Assembly: GCF_000495855.1 (NCBI RefSeq)
Contig: NZ_AWGF01000004.1
Coordinates: forward strand, 124,001 to 188,000
Reading direction: 5' to 3'
DNA length: 64,000 nt
Origin: Asticcacaulis sp. YBE204
GTDB taxonomy: Bacteria; Pseudomonadota; Alphaproteobacteria; Caulobacterales; Caulobacteraceae
How positions within the stretch are numbered: the stretch's first letter is position 1; each line of letters starts with the position of its first letter. Position numbers and translations under genes: made by a program. A model generated the notes under the pieces. It did not search any database. It had not been told where the DNA came from and worked only from the letters and a program-made list of their open reading frames with translations. Positions 24,765 through 33,252 of the stretch are shown piece after piece.

Positions 24765-24778
24765 GTTACAATTGTGAC
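24765..24778. promoter_or_regulatory. Palindrome upstream of hmgA
   Basis: GTTACAATTGTGAC is palindromic except at one symmetric pair (core ACAATTGT). It lies 22 bases before the hmgA ATG and could be an operator for the homogentisate genes. No regulator gene is adjacent. Confidence 0.5.
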
Positions 24779-24799
24779 AAAATATAACGGGAAACGTCC

Positions 24800-26125
24800 A
24801 TGTCCGCTTACCTCTCCGGTTTCGGCAATCATCACGCCAGCGAAGCCCTGCCCAATGCCTTGCCGGACGGGCAGAATTCGCCGCAGACCTGTCCCTATGG
24901 CCTCTATGCCGAGCAGTTGAGCGGCACGCCGTTCACCGCACCGCGCGCGCAGAACCGCCGGTCTTGGCTCTATCGCATCCGCCCGACTCTGGCGCATTGG
25001 GGCGCGTTTTTGAAGGTCGAGGCGGGTGATTGGCGCTCCGCGCATATAGGCGATGTTGGGCCGCGTGAGATCGAGGTGCCGCCGCAGCCCCTGCGCTGGG
25101 ACCCGTTGCCGCTGCCGGAGGGCGAGGTCGCGTTTCCGCAAGGCGTCCACACCCTGACGACGTGCGGCGATGTCGAGGCCGGGCACGGTATGGCAGCGTC
25201 GGTCTATGGGTTTACGCGGTCGATGCGGGACGAATATTTCTACAATGCCGACGCCGAGATGCTCTTTGTGCCGCAACAGGGCGGTTTGCGCTTCTATACC
25301 GAGATGGGGCTAATCGAGGCCGAGCCCGCCGAAATCGTCGTCATCCCGCGCGGCGTCAAGTTCCGGCTGGAAGTCGACAGCCCGTCGCGGGGCTATCTGT
25401 GCGAAAACTACGGCCCGCCGTTTCAATTGCCGGAGCGCGGTCCCATCGGTGCCAATGGCCTGGCCAACGAGCGCGACTTTCTTTACCCGCAGGCGGCGTT
25501 CGAGGATGTTGAAACGCTTTCGAAGCTCTACATCAAATGGGGCGGTAATCTGTGGGCTGCCGATATCGCCCATAGTCCCCTCGATGTCGTGGCGTGGCAC
25601 GGTAACCATGCGCCCTATAAATATGATCTGCGCAAGTTCTGCCCGATGGGGCCCGTGCTGTTCGACCACGCCGATCCGTCGATTTTCACCGTCCTGACCT
25701 CGCCGTCCGAGGTGCCGGGCACCTCCAATATCGACTTCGTTATTTTCCCCGACCGCTGGCTGGTCGCCGAGCACAGCTTCCGGCCGCCGTGGTATCATAT
25801 GAACATTATGAGCGAACTCATGGGCCTGATCCACGGGCAATACGACGCCAAACCGAACGGTTTCGCACCGGGCGCAGCCTCGCTGCACAACCGGATGATC
25901 CCGCACGGCCCGGACGCCGAGGCCTTTGCGGCGGCGTCCCGTGCCGAGTTGAAACCGCAGAAGCTGGAAGGGACACTGGCCTTCATGCTGGAGACGCGAT
26001 TGCCGCAACAGGTGACGCGTTGGGCCTGGGAGAGTCCGATGCGGCAGGCCGAGTACGGCATGTATGGACAGAGGTTAGAGTCTCGCTTTGATCCCCTCGC
26101 CCCTACGGGGAGAGGGCTAGGGTGA
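24800..26125 (+). CDS. hmgA: Homogentisate 1,2-dioxygenase
   Basis: 441-residue cytoplasmic Fe(II) enzyme that opens the homogentisate ring to maleylacetoacetate in tyrosine/phenylalanine breakdown. The start [19 protein letters not shown] is diagnostic. Iron ligands are His333 and Glu339 in [14 protein letters not shown] and His369 in LHNRMIPHG. The last ~10 codons (from 26093) lie inside repeat pair B1, so the C-terminal tail and stop codon come from the repeat. fahA follows after 98 bases. The isomerase gene maiA is not in the window. Confidence 0.95.
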   Translation: MSAYLSGFGNHHASEALPNALPDGQNSPQTCPYGLYAEQLSGTPFTAPRAQNRRSWLYRIRPTLAHWGAFLKVEAGDWRSAHIGDVGPREIEVPPQPLRWDPLPLPEGEVAFPQGVHTLTTCGDVEAGHGMAASVYGFTRSMRDEYFYNADAEMLFVPQQGGLRFYTEMGLIEAEPAEIVVIPRGVKFRLEVDSPSRGYLCENYGPPFQLPERGPIGANGLANERDFLYPQAAFEDVETLSKLYIKWGGNLWAADIAHSPLDVVAWHGNHAPYKYDLRKFCPMGPVLFDHADPSIFTVLTSPSEVPGTSNIDFVIFPDRWLVAEHSFRPPWYHMNIMSELMGLIHGQYDAKPNGFAPGAASLHNRMIPHGPDAEAFAAASRAELKPQKLEGTLAFMLETRLPQQVTRWAWESPMRQAEYGMYGQRLESRFDPLAPTGRGLG

Positions 26126-26214
26126 GGGGGCAACACCGGCGTTCGTAACTCCCCCTCACCCGGCCCTGTGGGCCACCCTCTCCCCCTGAAAGTCAAGAAT
26201 GGGGGGCGAGGGGA
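26093..26214. repeat. Inverted-pair repeat, family B (pair 1)
   Basis: The left unit CCCCTCGCCCCTACGGGGAG, AGGGCTAGGGTGAGGGGG is mirrored by CCCCCTCACCCGGCC, ACCCTCTCCCCC and GGGGGGCGAGGGG. It overlaps the 3' end of hmgA and fills the hmgA-fahA gap. Similar pairs lie at 53866 and 58841. Confidence 0.88.
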
Positions 26215-26223
26215 AAGGAAAGC

Positions 26224-27489
26224 ATGATCGATCACACCCATGACATCACCCTGAAAAGCTGGGTCACGTCCGCCAATGGACACCCCGATTTTCCGATCCA
26301 GAACCTGCCGCTAGGGATTTTCAGGACGGGTGACACGCCGCGTCCGGGCGTGGCCATAGGCGACATGATCCTCGACCTGACGGCGGCGAAAGCCCTGTTC
26401 GATGTCGTGCCGCAAGGCGAAACGCTGAATGCGTTCATGGCCTTGGGTAGCGCGCCGCGTCGGGCTTTGCGCCTGCGGCTGGTGGAGGTTTTGCGTGACG
26501 GCAGCCCGCATCGCGCGCTGGCGGAAGCCTGTCTGCACAAGGCGTCGGATTGCACTCTGCACCTGCCATTTCATATCGGCGACTATACCGACTTCTATGT
26601 CGGTATCCATCACGCGCAGAACGTCGGCGCGCTGTTCCGTCCCGACAATCCTCTGCTGCCGAACTATAAGCACGTGCCGATCGGCTATCATGGCAGGGCC
26701 TCGTCTGTGCAGGCGTCGGGCGCGGACGTGCATCGTCCGCACGGCCAGACGAAAGCGCCGGACGGTGACACGCCGATTTTCGGGCCGTCGAAGCGACTGG
26801 ATTACGAGTTGGAACTCGGGGTGTGGATCGGTCCCGGCAACGAGATGGGCGCGCCGGTCGGTATCGATAACGCCGCCGATCAGGTAGCTGGATTCTGCCT
26901 GCTCAACGACTGGTCGGCGCGCGACGTGCAGGCGTGGGAATATCAGCCGCTGGGGCCGTTTCTGGCCAAGAATTTCGCCTCCACCGTTTCGCCGTGGGTG
27001 ATTACGCCGGAGGCTCTGGCGCCGTTTCGCGTGGCGCAAACCCAGCGAGTGGAGGGCGATCCACACCCCATGCCCTATCTGTGGAGCGACAGCGATCAGG
27101 CGACGGGTGCGTTGAATCTCGAACTGGGGGTGTCGATCCTGACGGCGCAGATGCGCGCGCAGGGTTTGCCGCCGCATCGACTGGCGCGGTCGAACAGCCG
27201 CCACATGTACTGGACCGTGGCGCAGATGATCGCGCACCATACGGTCGGCGGCTGCAACTTAAGGCCCGGCGATCTGCTGGGGACAGGGACGCTGTCGGGA
27301 CCGGACGCCGGTATGCACGGCAGCCTGCTGGAAATGACAAACGGCGGCAAATCGGCGATTGAACTGCCTTCCGGCGAGACACGGACCTTCCTTCAGGACG
27401 GCGACGAGGTGACCCTAAGGGCGCGCGGCGTGACTGACGGGTTTGCGCCGATTGGCTTTGGCGAGTGCCGGGGCACTATAAGAGGATAA
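26224..27489 (+). CDS. fahA: Fumarylacetoacetase
   Basis: 421-residue enzyme that hydrolyses fumarylacetoacetate to fumarate and acetoacetate, the last step of the homogentisate pathway. Typical segments: a small N-terminal domain (SWVTSANGHPDFPIQNLPLGIF), then the catalytic domain with DYTDFYVGIHHAQNVG, IGYHGRASSV, ELELGVWIG, NDWSARDVQAWEYQPLGPF and GTGTLSGP. AAAGGAAA lies just before the ATG. It sits downstream of hmgA across repeat B1 and is probably in the same operon. Confidence 0.95.
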   Translation: MIDHTHDITLKSWVTSANGHPDFPIQNLPLGIFRTGDTPRPGVAIGDMILDLTAAKALFDVVPQGETLNAFMALGSAPRRALRLRLVEVLRDGSPHRALAEACLHKASDCTLHLPFHIGDYTDFYVGIHHAQNVGALFRPDNPLLPNYKHVPIGYHGRASSVQASGADVHRPHGQTKAPDGDTPIFGPSKRLDYELELGVWIGPGNEMGAPVGIDNAADQVAGFCLLNDWSARDVQAWEYQPLGPFLAKNFASTVSPWVITPEALAPFRVAQTQRVEGDPHPMPYLWSDSDQATGALNLELGVSILTAQMRAQGLPPHRLARSNSRHMYWTVAQMIAHHTVGGCNLRPGDLLGTGTLSGPDAGMHGSLLEMTNGGKSAIELPSGETRTFLQDGDEVTLRARGVTDGFAPIGFGECRGTIRG

Positions 27490-27521
27490 GCTGCGCTACA
27501 GTATGATGCTGTAGCGCAGCT
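27489..27521. terminator. Hairpin between converging fahA and metE
   Basis: AGCTGCGCTACAG (27489-27501) and CTGTAGCGCAGCT (27509-27521) pair perfectly over 13 bp with a 7-base loop, starting at the last base of the fahA stop codon. There is no T-run, so it may act as an RNA 3'-end stabiliser or a factor-aided terminator for both genes. Confidence 0.7.
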
Positions 27522-27528
27522 CGCCGTA

Positions 27529-29835
27529 TCACACCGGTTCGCGCAAGGCTTTCGCGGCGGCGACCATGTTGACCAGGGCCGGTTTGACCTCGTCCCATTT
27601 TCGGGTTTTCAGGCCGCAGTCCGGATTGATCCAGATCTGCGCGTCCGACAGACGCTCGCGCGCCAGCGACAGCAGATCGGTCATTTCCGACACTTCCGGC
27701 ACGCGCGGGCTGTGGATGTCATAGACGCCCGGCCCAATTTCGTTGGGGTACTTCGTCGTTTTGAACACGTCGAGCAGCTCCATCTTCGAGCGCGAGGTTT
27801 CGATGGAAATGACGTCGGCGTCCATCGCGGCCACGGCGTCCATGATGTCGTTGAACTCCGAATAACACATATGGGTGTGGATCTGGGTCTCGTTGCGCAC
27901 GCCCGACGCGCACAGGCGGAACGACTCCACGGCCCAATCGAGATAATGCGCCCAGTCGCTTCGGTGCAGCGGCAGGCCTTCGCGCAGGGCGGCCTCGTCG
28001 ATCTGGATCATCTTCGCCCCGGCGGCTTCGAGGTCGCTCACCTCGTCACGAATGGCGAGCGCGATCTGGCGGCAACTCTCCCAACGCGGCTGGTCGTCGC
28101 GCACGAAGGACCAGTTGAGGATAGTCACCGGCCCGGTCAGCATCCCCTTGACCGGTCGGTCGGTCAGGCTTTGCGCATACTGCCACCACGCCACCGTCAT
28201 CGGTGCCGGGCGCGCCACGTCACCGTACAGTACCGGCGGTCGCACGCAGCGCGAACCGTAGGACTGCACCCAGCCGTGTTTGGTAAAGGTGAAGCCTGAA
28301 AGCTGCTCGCCGAAATACTGCACCATGTCGTTGCGCTCGAACTCGCCGTGGACCAGCACATCGAGACCGATCTCTTCCTGCCAGCGGATGGCGCGTTCGG
28401 TCTCGTCCTTCAGGAACCGTTCGTACTGCGCGTCGTCGATGGTGCCTTTGCCGTGGTCGGAACGCGCCTTGCGCACTTCGGAGGTTTGTGGGAACGAGCC
28501 AATGGTCGTCGTCGGAAACGCCGGCAGGGCAAAGGCCTGACGCTGAAGCGCGGCACGGGCGGCAAAGGGCTGCGCGCGTTGCGCCTGATCCGGAGTGACC
28601 GCCGCCAAACGCGCCCGGACAGCGGCACTATGCACCTTTGGCGAGGCGGCGCGGGCGGCGGCGGCCTGAGCCGAGGCGTCGAGTTCGGCCTTCACGCTGT
28701 CGCGGCCTTCGTTAAGCGCGCGGGCGAGAATGACCAGTTCGGACTGCTTCTGTACCGAGAAGGCCAGCCACGATTTTACGTCGGCGTCGAGACCGGTCTC
28801 CAGTTCCAGATCGATCGGCGTATGCAGCAGGGAACACGACGGGGCGATCTGAATGTTGCCGCGTTTTACGGCGGGCGCGATGCGGTCGAGGATGGCTGGC
28901 AGGTTGGCGCGCCAGATATTGCGGCCGTCGATGACACCCAGCGACAGGGTCAGGTCTTTCGGTGCGGCGTCCAGCACGGCGTCGAGTTGCTCAGGCGCAC
29001 GAACAAGATCGATATGCAGACCCGCGACGGGCAGAGAGGTCGCGACATACAGATTCTCGTTCAGATCGCCAAAGTAACTGGCGACCATGATCTTCAACTC
29101 TGGCACTTCGGTCGCGAAGCGCGCGTAGGTTTTTTGCAGAGCGGCGGCGACATCGACACTGCCATCGAGCGCCAGAACGGGTTCGTCGATCTGCACCCAG
29201 TCAGCCCCGGCGTCGGCCAGCTTTTTCAACAGGTCGACATAGACCGGCAGCAGGCGGTCGATCAGGCGCACCGGATGCTCGACGCCCTTGCCGAGGGTGA
29301 GGAAGGTCACCGGTCCGACCAACACCGGGCGGGTGTGGTGGCCCAAGGTTTTCGCCTCGATGAACTCTTCGACGGGCTTCAGCGAGGTCAGGCGGAAGGC
29401 CTGATCAGGGGTGAATTCCGGCACCATGTAGTGGTAATTGGTGTCGAACCACTTGGTCATTTCCTGCGCCGGGACACCATGGCCGGTCGTATGGACATGA
29501 CCGTGGGCACAGGTTTCGGTGGCCCCTTGCGCCCCGCGCGCCATGGCGAAATAGGTGTCGAGATCGGCCTTATCACCATAGATGGCCGGAATGGCACCCA
29601 CCATCAGCGAGGTGTCGAGTACCTGATCGTAAAAGGAAAAATCGTTCGACGGCATGATCGTGACGCCGCGTTTGGCTTGCCGCGCCCAGTTGGCGGCGCG
29701 CAAGGCTCTGGCGGTATCGAGAAGGGCGGCCTGATCGGATTTGCCCGCCCAGTAGGATTCGAGAGCGAATTTCAGCTCGCGCTTAAGGCCGATGCGCGGC
29801 GTGCCCAAGGTGGCGACAGGAATGGATAATGACAC
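27529..29835 (-). CDS. metE: Cobalamin-independent methionine synthase
   Basis: 768 residues from the GTG at 29835 (VSLSIPVATLGTPRIGLKRE), with GGGG eight bases upstream; the frame stays open to 29934 but that part lies in the leader. It transfers a methyl group from 5-methyltetrahydropteroyltriglutamate to homocysteine, using zinc. The two MetE halves are both present: the N-terminal part (KRELKFALESYW, MTKWFDTNYHYMVPEF) and the catalytic part (TTTIGSFPQT, HGEFERNDMVQYFGE, HTHMCYSEFND, ISIETSRS, NPDCGLKTR). The last three carry the zinc-site His/Cys residues. A cobalamin riboswitch precedes it, so it should be off when B12 is plentiful, implying a B12-dependent MetH elsewhere. Confidence 0.96.
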   Translation of the reverse strand: MSLSIPVATLGTPRIGLKRELKFALESYWAGKSDQAALLDTARALRAANWARQAKRGVTIMPSNDFSFYDQVLDTSLMVGAIPAIYGDKADLDTYFAMARGAQGATETCAHGHVHTTGHGVPAQEMTKWFDTNYHYMVPEFTPDQAFRLTSLKPVEEFIEAKTLGHHTRPVLVGPVTFLTLGKGVEHPVRLIDRLLPVYVDLLKKLADAGADWVQIDEPVLALDGSVDVAAALQKTYARFATEVPELKIMVASYFGDLNENLYVATSLPVAGLHIDLVRAPEQLDAVLDAAPKDLTLSLGVIDGRNIWRANLPAILDRIAPAVKRGNIQIAPSCSLLHTPIDLELETGLDADVKSWLAFSVQKQSELVILARALNEGRDSVKAELDASAQAAAARAASPKVHSAAVRARLAAVTPDQAQRAQPFAARAALQRQAFALPAFPTTTIGSFPQTSEVRKARSDHGKGTIDDAQYERFLKDETERAIRWQEEIGLDVLVHGEFERNDMVQYFGEQLSGFTFTKHGWVQSYGSRCVRPPVLYGDVARPAPMTVAWWQYAQSLTDRPVKGMLTGPVTILNWSFVRDDQPRWESCRQIALAIRDEVSDLEAAGAKMIQIDEAALREGLPLHRSDWAHYLDWAVESFRLCASGVRNETQIHTHMCYSEFNDIMDAVAAMDADVISIETSRSKMELLDVFKTTKYPNEIGPGVYDIHSPRVPEVSEMTDLLSLARERLSDAQIWINPDCGLKTRKWDEVKPALVNMVAAAKALREPV

Positions 29836-29954
29836 AACGTAACCCCGTGATGTGAGGGCGTGTGTTAAGGCGTGCGTCAACCTTCCTGCGCAGGTGAGGG
29901 GCCTGAACGATGTCATGACGCATCGCCGGTGCACCCCGCCCGGTGTGGATATGA

Positions 29955-30180
29955 GGTCGATGGCAGGTCTCCTGGCTTGCGGGTCGTCGTTCCAATCTCG
30001 CCTTCTCGGGCTGTCACCCCAATGGCATATGCTGATCAGAACTCGCCGCTGACAGTTGCGGGGGCAGCGCCGGACTTCCTTGAGGCGCGCATTTTTGGAA
30101 TGCGCTCAGGTCACCGGCTTCCCTCTTAGCTGCGTTCCCTTGCGGGCACGCAGAACCACGGACAAGGCACCTATACGGCC
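29955..30180 (-). promoter_or_regulatory. Cobalamin (B12) riboswitch controlling metE
   Basis: On the minus strand the conserved blocks appear in order: GGTGCC near the 5' end (30171-30166), GGGAAGCCGGTG, GCTGCCCCCGCAACTGT, and the B12 box with AAGCCAGGAGACCTGCC (within 29961-29980). This order is diagnostic of the class. The metE start codon is about 120 bases downstream, leaving room for an expression platform; I see no clear T-run, so control of translation is possible. Confidence 0.93.
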
Positions 30181-30190
30181 TTGTCCGTGG
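30156..30190. repeat. 12-bp perfect inverted repeat at the riboswitch 5' edge
   Basis: CCACGGACAAGG (30156-30167) and CCTTGTCCGTGG (30179-30190) are perfect complements with an 11-base spacer. One arm includes the conserved GGTGCC element of the riboswitch. It could be an additional 5' helix that competes with the ligand-bound fold, or a peripheral stem. Confidence 0.65.
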
Positions 30191-30203
30191 AATTGCAATA
30201 GAG

Positions 30204-30223
30204 ATATAAAGATATGTTTATAT
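30204..30223. promoter_or_regulatory. AT-rich palindrome in the metE promoter
   Basis: ATATAAA (30204-30210), GATATG, TTTATAT (30217-30223): perfect 7-bp arms just upstream of the riboswitch transcript. Its size suits an ArsR-type dimer, and ArsR-family SAM/SAH sensors control methionine genes in some proteobacteria. This identification is an inference. Confidence 0.55.
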
Positions 30224-30232
30224 GATTATGTG

Positions 30233-30463
30233 TTATTGAGTTTGCGTCGGGCGGTTGGCGTCATAGACAGCCTCAGGACCTTTTGCCGTCGGGCTTTCGT
30301 GGTTCAACGCCGTAAAGGCGATCAGAAAACCGGCGACAACAGCGATAATCGACACAACGCCCCACGGCAGGCGGCGTGACGGCAGATTGCCGGGGCCTTC
30401 GGGACCGGCGCGGGTCTGTTCGTCGCCTTCGGCATGCAGTGGGTCTTCGTGGTACTGAGTCAT
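30233..30463 (-). CDS. Small single-pass membrane protein
   Basis: 76 residues. Strong ribosome site AAAAGGAG before the ATG. A charged N-terminal half (MTQYHEDPLHAEGDEQTRAGPEGPGN) is followed by one membrane helix (LPWGVVSIIAVVAGFLIAFTAL) and a polar C-terminus ending RPTQTQ. I do not recognise the family. It is divergent from the hydrolase gene; its 3' end abuts the metE promoter. Confidence 0.68.
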   Translation of the reverse strand: MTQYHEDPLHAEGDEQTRAGPEGPGNLPSRRLPWGVVSIIAVVAGFLIAFTALNHESPTAKGPEAVYDANRPTQTQ

Positions 30464-30604
30464 GGGAAACTCCTTTTCTTTACCTCAGCATGACAGGCGA
30501 GAACGTAATTATCAGTACCGGTTACACGGCGTTTCGTAAGGAAGCGGCAAGGTCGATTCGGCCCTAAGGGACGGGTTTTTATGGTGATTTGACCTGAGAG
30601 TCGG

Positions 30605-31714
30605 GTGCTCGTGGTTCTTACTTACGCACAAACCGGCAAGGTGGAGGTCCAACTGCACCCCCTGTTTTGTGAGACCGTCGTGCTCGAATCGATCACCAAG
30701 CCCCTGTCCGACATCGCCGATAAACTGATGGGTAAGGACCCCGACGCCCCCAATATACCCGACGGCGATATGCAGCGTGTGCTCGATGCGCTGGCCAGCC
30801 TCAATCCTCTGCCGATCGAGACCCTGACACCCGACGAGGCGCGGTTGCAGCCGACGCCCGCCGATGGCGCGGCCAAGGTCTTGCGCGAAAAGGGCATGGA
30901 TCCGAACGATCCGCTGGGCGTCGAAACCCAGGACATCACCTATGATGGCGCGGCCGGCCCGCTGCCCGCACGCGTCTATATCCCCGAGGGCTCCAGCCCT
31001 GACAAGCCGCTGCCGGTCATCCTCTATTTCCACGGCGGCGGTTTTGTCATCGCCGATATTGATGTTTACGATTCCTCGCCGCGCGCCCTGTCGAAGCTGG
31101 TCAATGCGGTGGTGATTTCGGCGGAATACCGCCACGCGCCGGAGCACAAGTTCCCCGCCGCGCACGACGACGCCTTTGCGGCCTACCGCTGGGTGCTGGC
31201 CCATGCGGCGCAGTACGGCGGCGATCCGGAACGCGTGGCGCTGGTCGGCGAAAGCGCCGGCGGTAATCTGGCGCTGGCGACCGCCATCGAGGCGCGCGAC
31301 GTCGGTCTGCCACTACCGGTGCATCAGGTGCTGGTCTATCCGGTCGCCGGCGTGAATATGGAAACCGAATCCTACATCAAATACGCCAATGCCAAGCCGC
31401 TCAACAAGGCGATGATGCAGTGGTTCGTTAAGCACTATACCAACGGTGAACAGGACCTTCAGGATCCGCGCATCGACGCCATCGGCAAGGCCGATCTGCA
31501 CGGCCTGCCGAAGACGACCCTGATCATGGCCGAGATCGATCCGCTCTGTTCGGACGGCGAAATCCTCGCTGAAAAGCTGAAAGATGCTGGGGTCGAGGTC
31601 AATTCGCGGGTGTTTGAAGGCGCGACGCACGAATTCTTCGGCATGGCGCTGGTGACGGGAGAGGCCAAGCTGGCCGGGACGATGGCGGCCATGGACCTGC
31701 GCGGCTCGTTCTAA
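30605..31714 (+). CDS. Alpha/beta hydrolase, hormone-sensitive-lipase family
   Basis: The open frame has 369 codons, but the start is uncertain: GTG at 30605, GTG at about 30680 or ATG at 30728 are possible, and the HSL core needs only the later part. Esterase motifs: oxyanion hole HGGGFVIAD, nucleophile GESAGGNLAL, Asp in AEIDPLCSDGE and His in GATHEFFGM. It should hydrolyse short-chain esters in the cytoplasm; no signal peptide is seen. An N-terminal cap (DIADKLMGKDPDAPNI...) is typical. It is transcribed alone and closed by a strong terminator. Confidence 0.85.
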   Translation: MLVVLTYAQTGKVEVQLHPLFCETVVLESITKPLSDIADKLMGKDPDAPNIPDGDMQRVLDALASLNPLPIETLTPDEARLQPTPADGAAKVLREKGMDPNDPLGVETQDITYDGAAGPLPARVYIPEGSSPDKPLPVILYFHGGGFVIADIDVYDSSPRALSKLVNAVVISAEYRHAPEHKFPAAHDDAFAAYRWVLAHAAQYGGDPERVALVGESAGGNLALATAIEARDVGLPLPVHQVLVYPVAGVNMETESYIKYANAKPLNKAMMQWFVKHYTNGEQDLQDPRIDAIGKADLHGLPKTTLIMAEIDPLCSDGEILAEKLKDAGVEVNSRVFEGATHEFFGMALVTGEAKLAGTMAAMDLRGSF

Positions 31715-31716
31715 AC

Positions 31717-31750
31717 AAAAAGCCCTCCGGAGCGATCCGGAGGGCTTTTT
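31717..31750. terminator. Bidirectional intrinsic terminator
   Basis: AAAAAGCCCTCCGG, loop AGCGAT, CCGGAGGGCTTTTT. It lies between the converging hydrolase and EF-hand genes. The stem resembles the terminator at 9662-9693. Confidence 0.95.
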
Positions 31751-31754
31751 CGTT

Positions 31755-32243
31755 TTACGGCTGAACGAAATCGTTTTTGCCTTCCTTGGCGGCCTTTTCG
31801 GCGAGGGCGACGTCCTTGTCCGTGACGAAACCGTCCTTGTCGCGGTCGTGCATACCGATCATGCGCAGGCCCGAAGCCAGATATTCCTCAAAGCTGATCG
31901 ACCCGTTCTTATCGGTATCGAGCACACCGAAGCGGACCCTGGCCTGACGCATCTGGCGCTGGTTTTCTTCCAGACGCTTTTCCGGATCGGCGATCTGGCT
32001 CAGGCGGACCATCAGACGGCCCTCAAATTCGCCGACATATTCGACTTCGCTTAAGGCACCATCTTCGTTGAAGTCGGCCTTGACGAACTCGACCTTGCGA
32101 CCGGTCTTGAACTCTTCGGTCGAAACCTTGCCGTCGCCATTGAGGTCCTGCTCTTCGATGAAGACGGCGGAGGAATGCGAGGCGGCGAAGGCCGGGGCGG
32201 CGACAATCGCCGAAAGGGCGAGGGCGAGGATAAGATATTTCAT
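31755..32243 (-). CDS. Secreted EF-hand protein
   Basis: 162 residues with a signal peptide (MKYLILALALSAIVAAPAFA). Four EF-hand loops can be read: DLNGDGKVSTEE, a looser DFNEDGALSEVE, DTDKNGSISFEE and DRDKDGFVTDKD, so calmodulin-like calcium binding is predicted in the periplasm. It starts 12 bases after the DUF4198 gene and must be in its operon, downstream of a Fur-like box. A calcium (or other metal) binding protein under apparent iron control is unusual. Confidence 0.85.
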   Translation of the reverse strand: MKYLILALALSAIVAAPAFAASHSSAVFIEEQDLNGDGKVSTEEFKTGRKVEFVKADFNEDGALSEVEYVGEFEGRLMVRLSQIADPEKRLEENQRQMRQARVRFGVLDTDKNGSISFEEYLASGLRMIGMHDRDKDGFVTDKDVALAEKAAKEGKNDFVQP

Positions 32244-32255
32244 GTTAAGCTCTTT

Positions 32256-33050
32256 TTACTGCGGGAGGACTTCGAGGGTCAGGGTCGCGGTGTGGCTGTT
32301 CCACAGGTTCGGCGTGCCATCGGCGGGGCGGCGGACGCGAACCTGAAGCAGGTACAGACCGGCGGTTTTCGGGGTGAAGGTGACTTCGCCCGTGTCGTTG
32401 GATTTCAGGTCATATTCGGCGAACTTGGTCGTGGCATAGGTCTGGCCGTCGGTGATGACGGTCAGGCTTTCGCCCTTCAGGCCCTTGCCGTTTTCACGGA
32501 TCTGCACGGTGACCGGCTCACCGGCATAGGCGTCGTAGGGTGAGGTGACCGGGTGGATCTGCACGCCCTCGACCGCGATGTCGGGCTTGGTCGGCGTGCC
32601 GTGCGCTACATAGACGTCGGCGCGGGTCAGGCTCTGGACGTCGACCAGTTGCGCCCCGGCGGCGGGGGTCTTACCGGGCTCGATGAACTGAACTTCACCA
32701 TTGACGAGGGCGGCCTTGGCGACGCGGCCCTTACGCACGCCGGACGAGATGAGGAAGGTGCCCGGCGTGGCCAGCGGCACTTCGAGGAACACCGCGTCGC
32801 GCAGCGTGGCGGCGGGCGTCAGCGGCGTGACCTTGCCGTCCGGACCGGTGACCGAAAAGCTGTCGGATTTCATCGCCACATCCGGGCGCAGATCGCCCTC
32901 GGCGAACGAGGCTTCGACGGTGACATGATCGCGCTGGGCGGCGGGCGTGAAACTGTTCGGCTTGAGATAGGGTGAGTGGGCAAGGGCGGGTGCGGCTAAA
33001 AAGCCCAGCAGGATCAATGAGCTGACGCTCAATTTCAGTGATGTCGACAT
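32256..33050 (-). CDS. DUF4198 periplasmic protein
   Basis: 264 residues from the ATG at 33050 (GGGGA just upstream; the TTG at 33062 is less likely). Signal peptide, then the DUF4198 start AHSPYLKPNSFTP. The domain goes on with VTVEASFAEGDL, PDGKVTPLTP and ends VRVRRPADGTPNLWNSHTATLTLEVL, a beta-sandwich pattern. DUF4198 proteins are often encoded beside TonB receptors and metal uptake genes and are thought to act in metal handling. Here the gene is divergent from a TonB receptor with two Fur-like boxes between, and is followed by an EF-hand gene. Confidence 0.85.
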   Translation of the reverse strand: MSTSLKLSVSSLILLGFLAAPALAHSPYLKPNSFTPAAQRDHVTVEASFAEGDLRPDVAMKSDSFSVTGPDGKVTPLTPAATLRDAVFLEVPLATPGTFLISSGVRKGRVAKAALVNGEVQFIEPGKTPAAGAQLVDVQSLTRADVYVAHGTPTKPDIAVEGVQIHPVTSPYDAYAGEPVTVQIRENGKGLKGESLTVITDGQTYATTKFAEYDLKSNDTGEVTFTPKTAGLYLLQVRVRRPADGTPNLWNSHTATLTLEVLPQ

Positions 33051-33100
33051 GGTGGTCCCCAAGGGTTGAAACGCGATGTGGTCGCATTGTCACAACTTAC

Positions 33101-33119
33101 TAATGAGAATCATTATTAT
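33101..33119. promoter_or_regulatory. Fur-like box 1
   Basis: TAATGAGAATCATTATTAT closely matches the iron-box consensus (7-1-7 form TGAGAATCATTATTA). It is about 50 bases from the DUF4198 start, so it likely controls the leftward operon. Confidence 0.8.
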
Positions 33120-33130
33120 TTGCAAGTCCC

Positions 33131-33183
33131 TTGACGCACTGCGGCGTGAGGTATAGGCACCGAGTCAATGAGAATTATTCGCA
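33131..33183 (+). promoter_or_regulatory. Putative promoter with Fur-like box 2 for the TonB receptor
   Basis: TTGACG (33131-33136) and TATAGG (33152-33157) are promoter-like, with a short 15-base spacer. CAATGAGAATTATTCGCA (33166-33183) resembles a Fur box and would cover the transcription start, a classic repression position. Confidence 0.65.
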
Positions 33184-33252
33184 AATGTAACAACGGTGTT
33201 ATATTGCCACCTCATCTGGCGTGTGAGCCAGTTTTCTAAAGGAGTAATGGGG

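Noticed and set aside
30083-30110. Another family C hairpin (GCGCATTTTTGGAATGCGC) near metE
   Set aside because: It lacks the conserved loop and inner stem and lies within the cobalamin riboswitch, so it is more likely a peripheral riboswitch stem.
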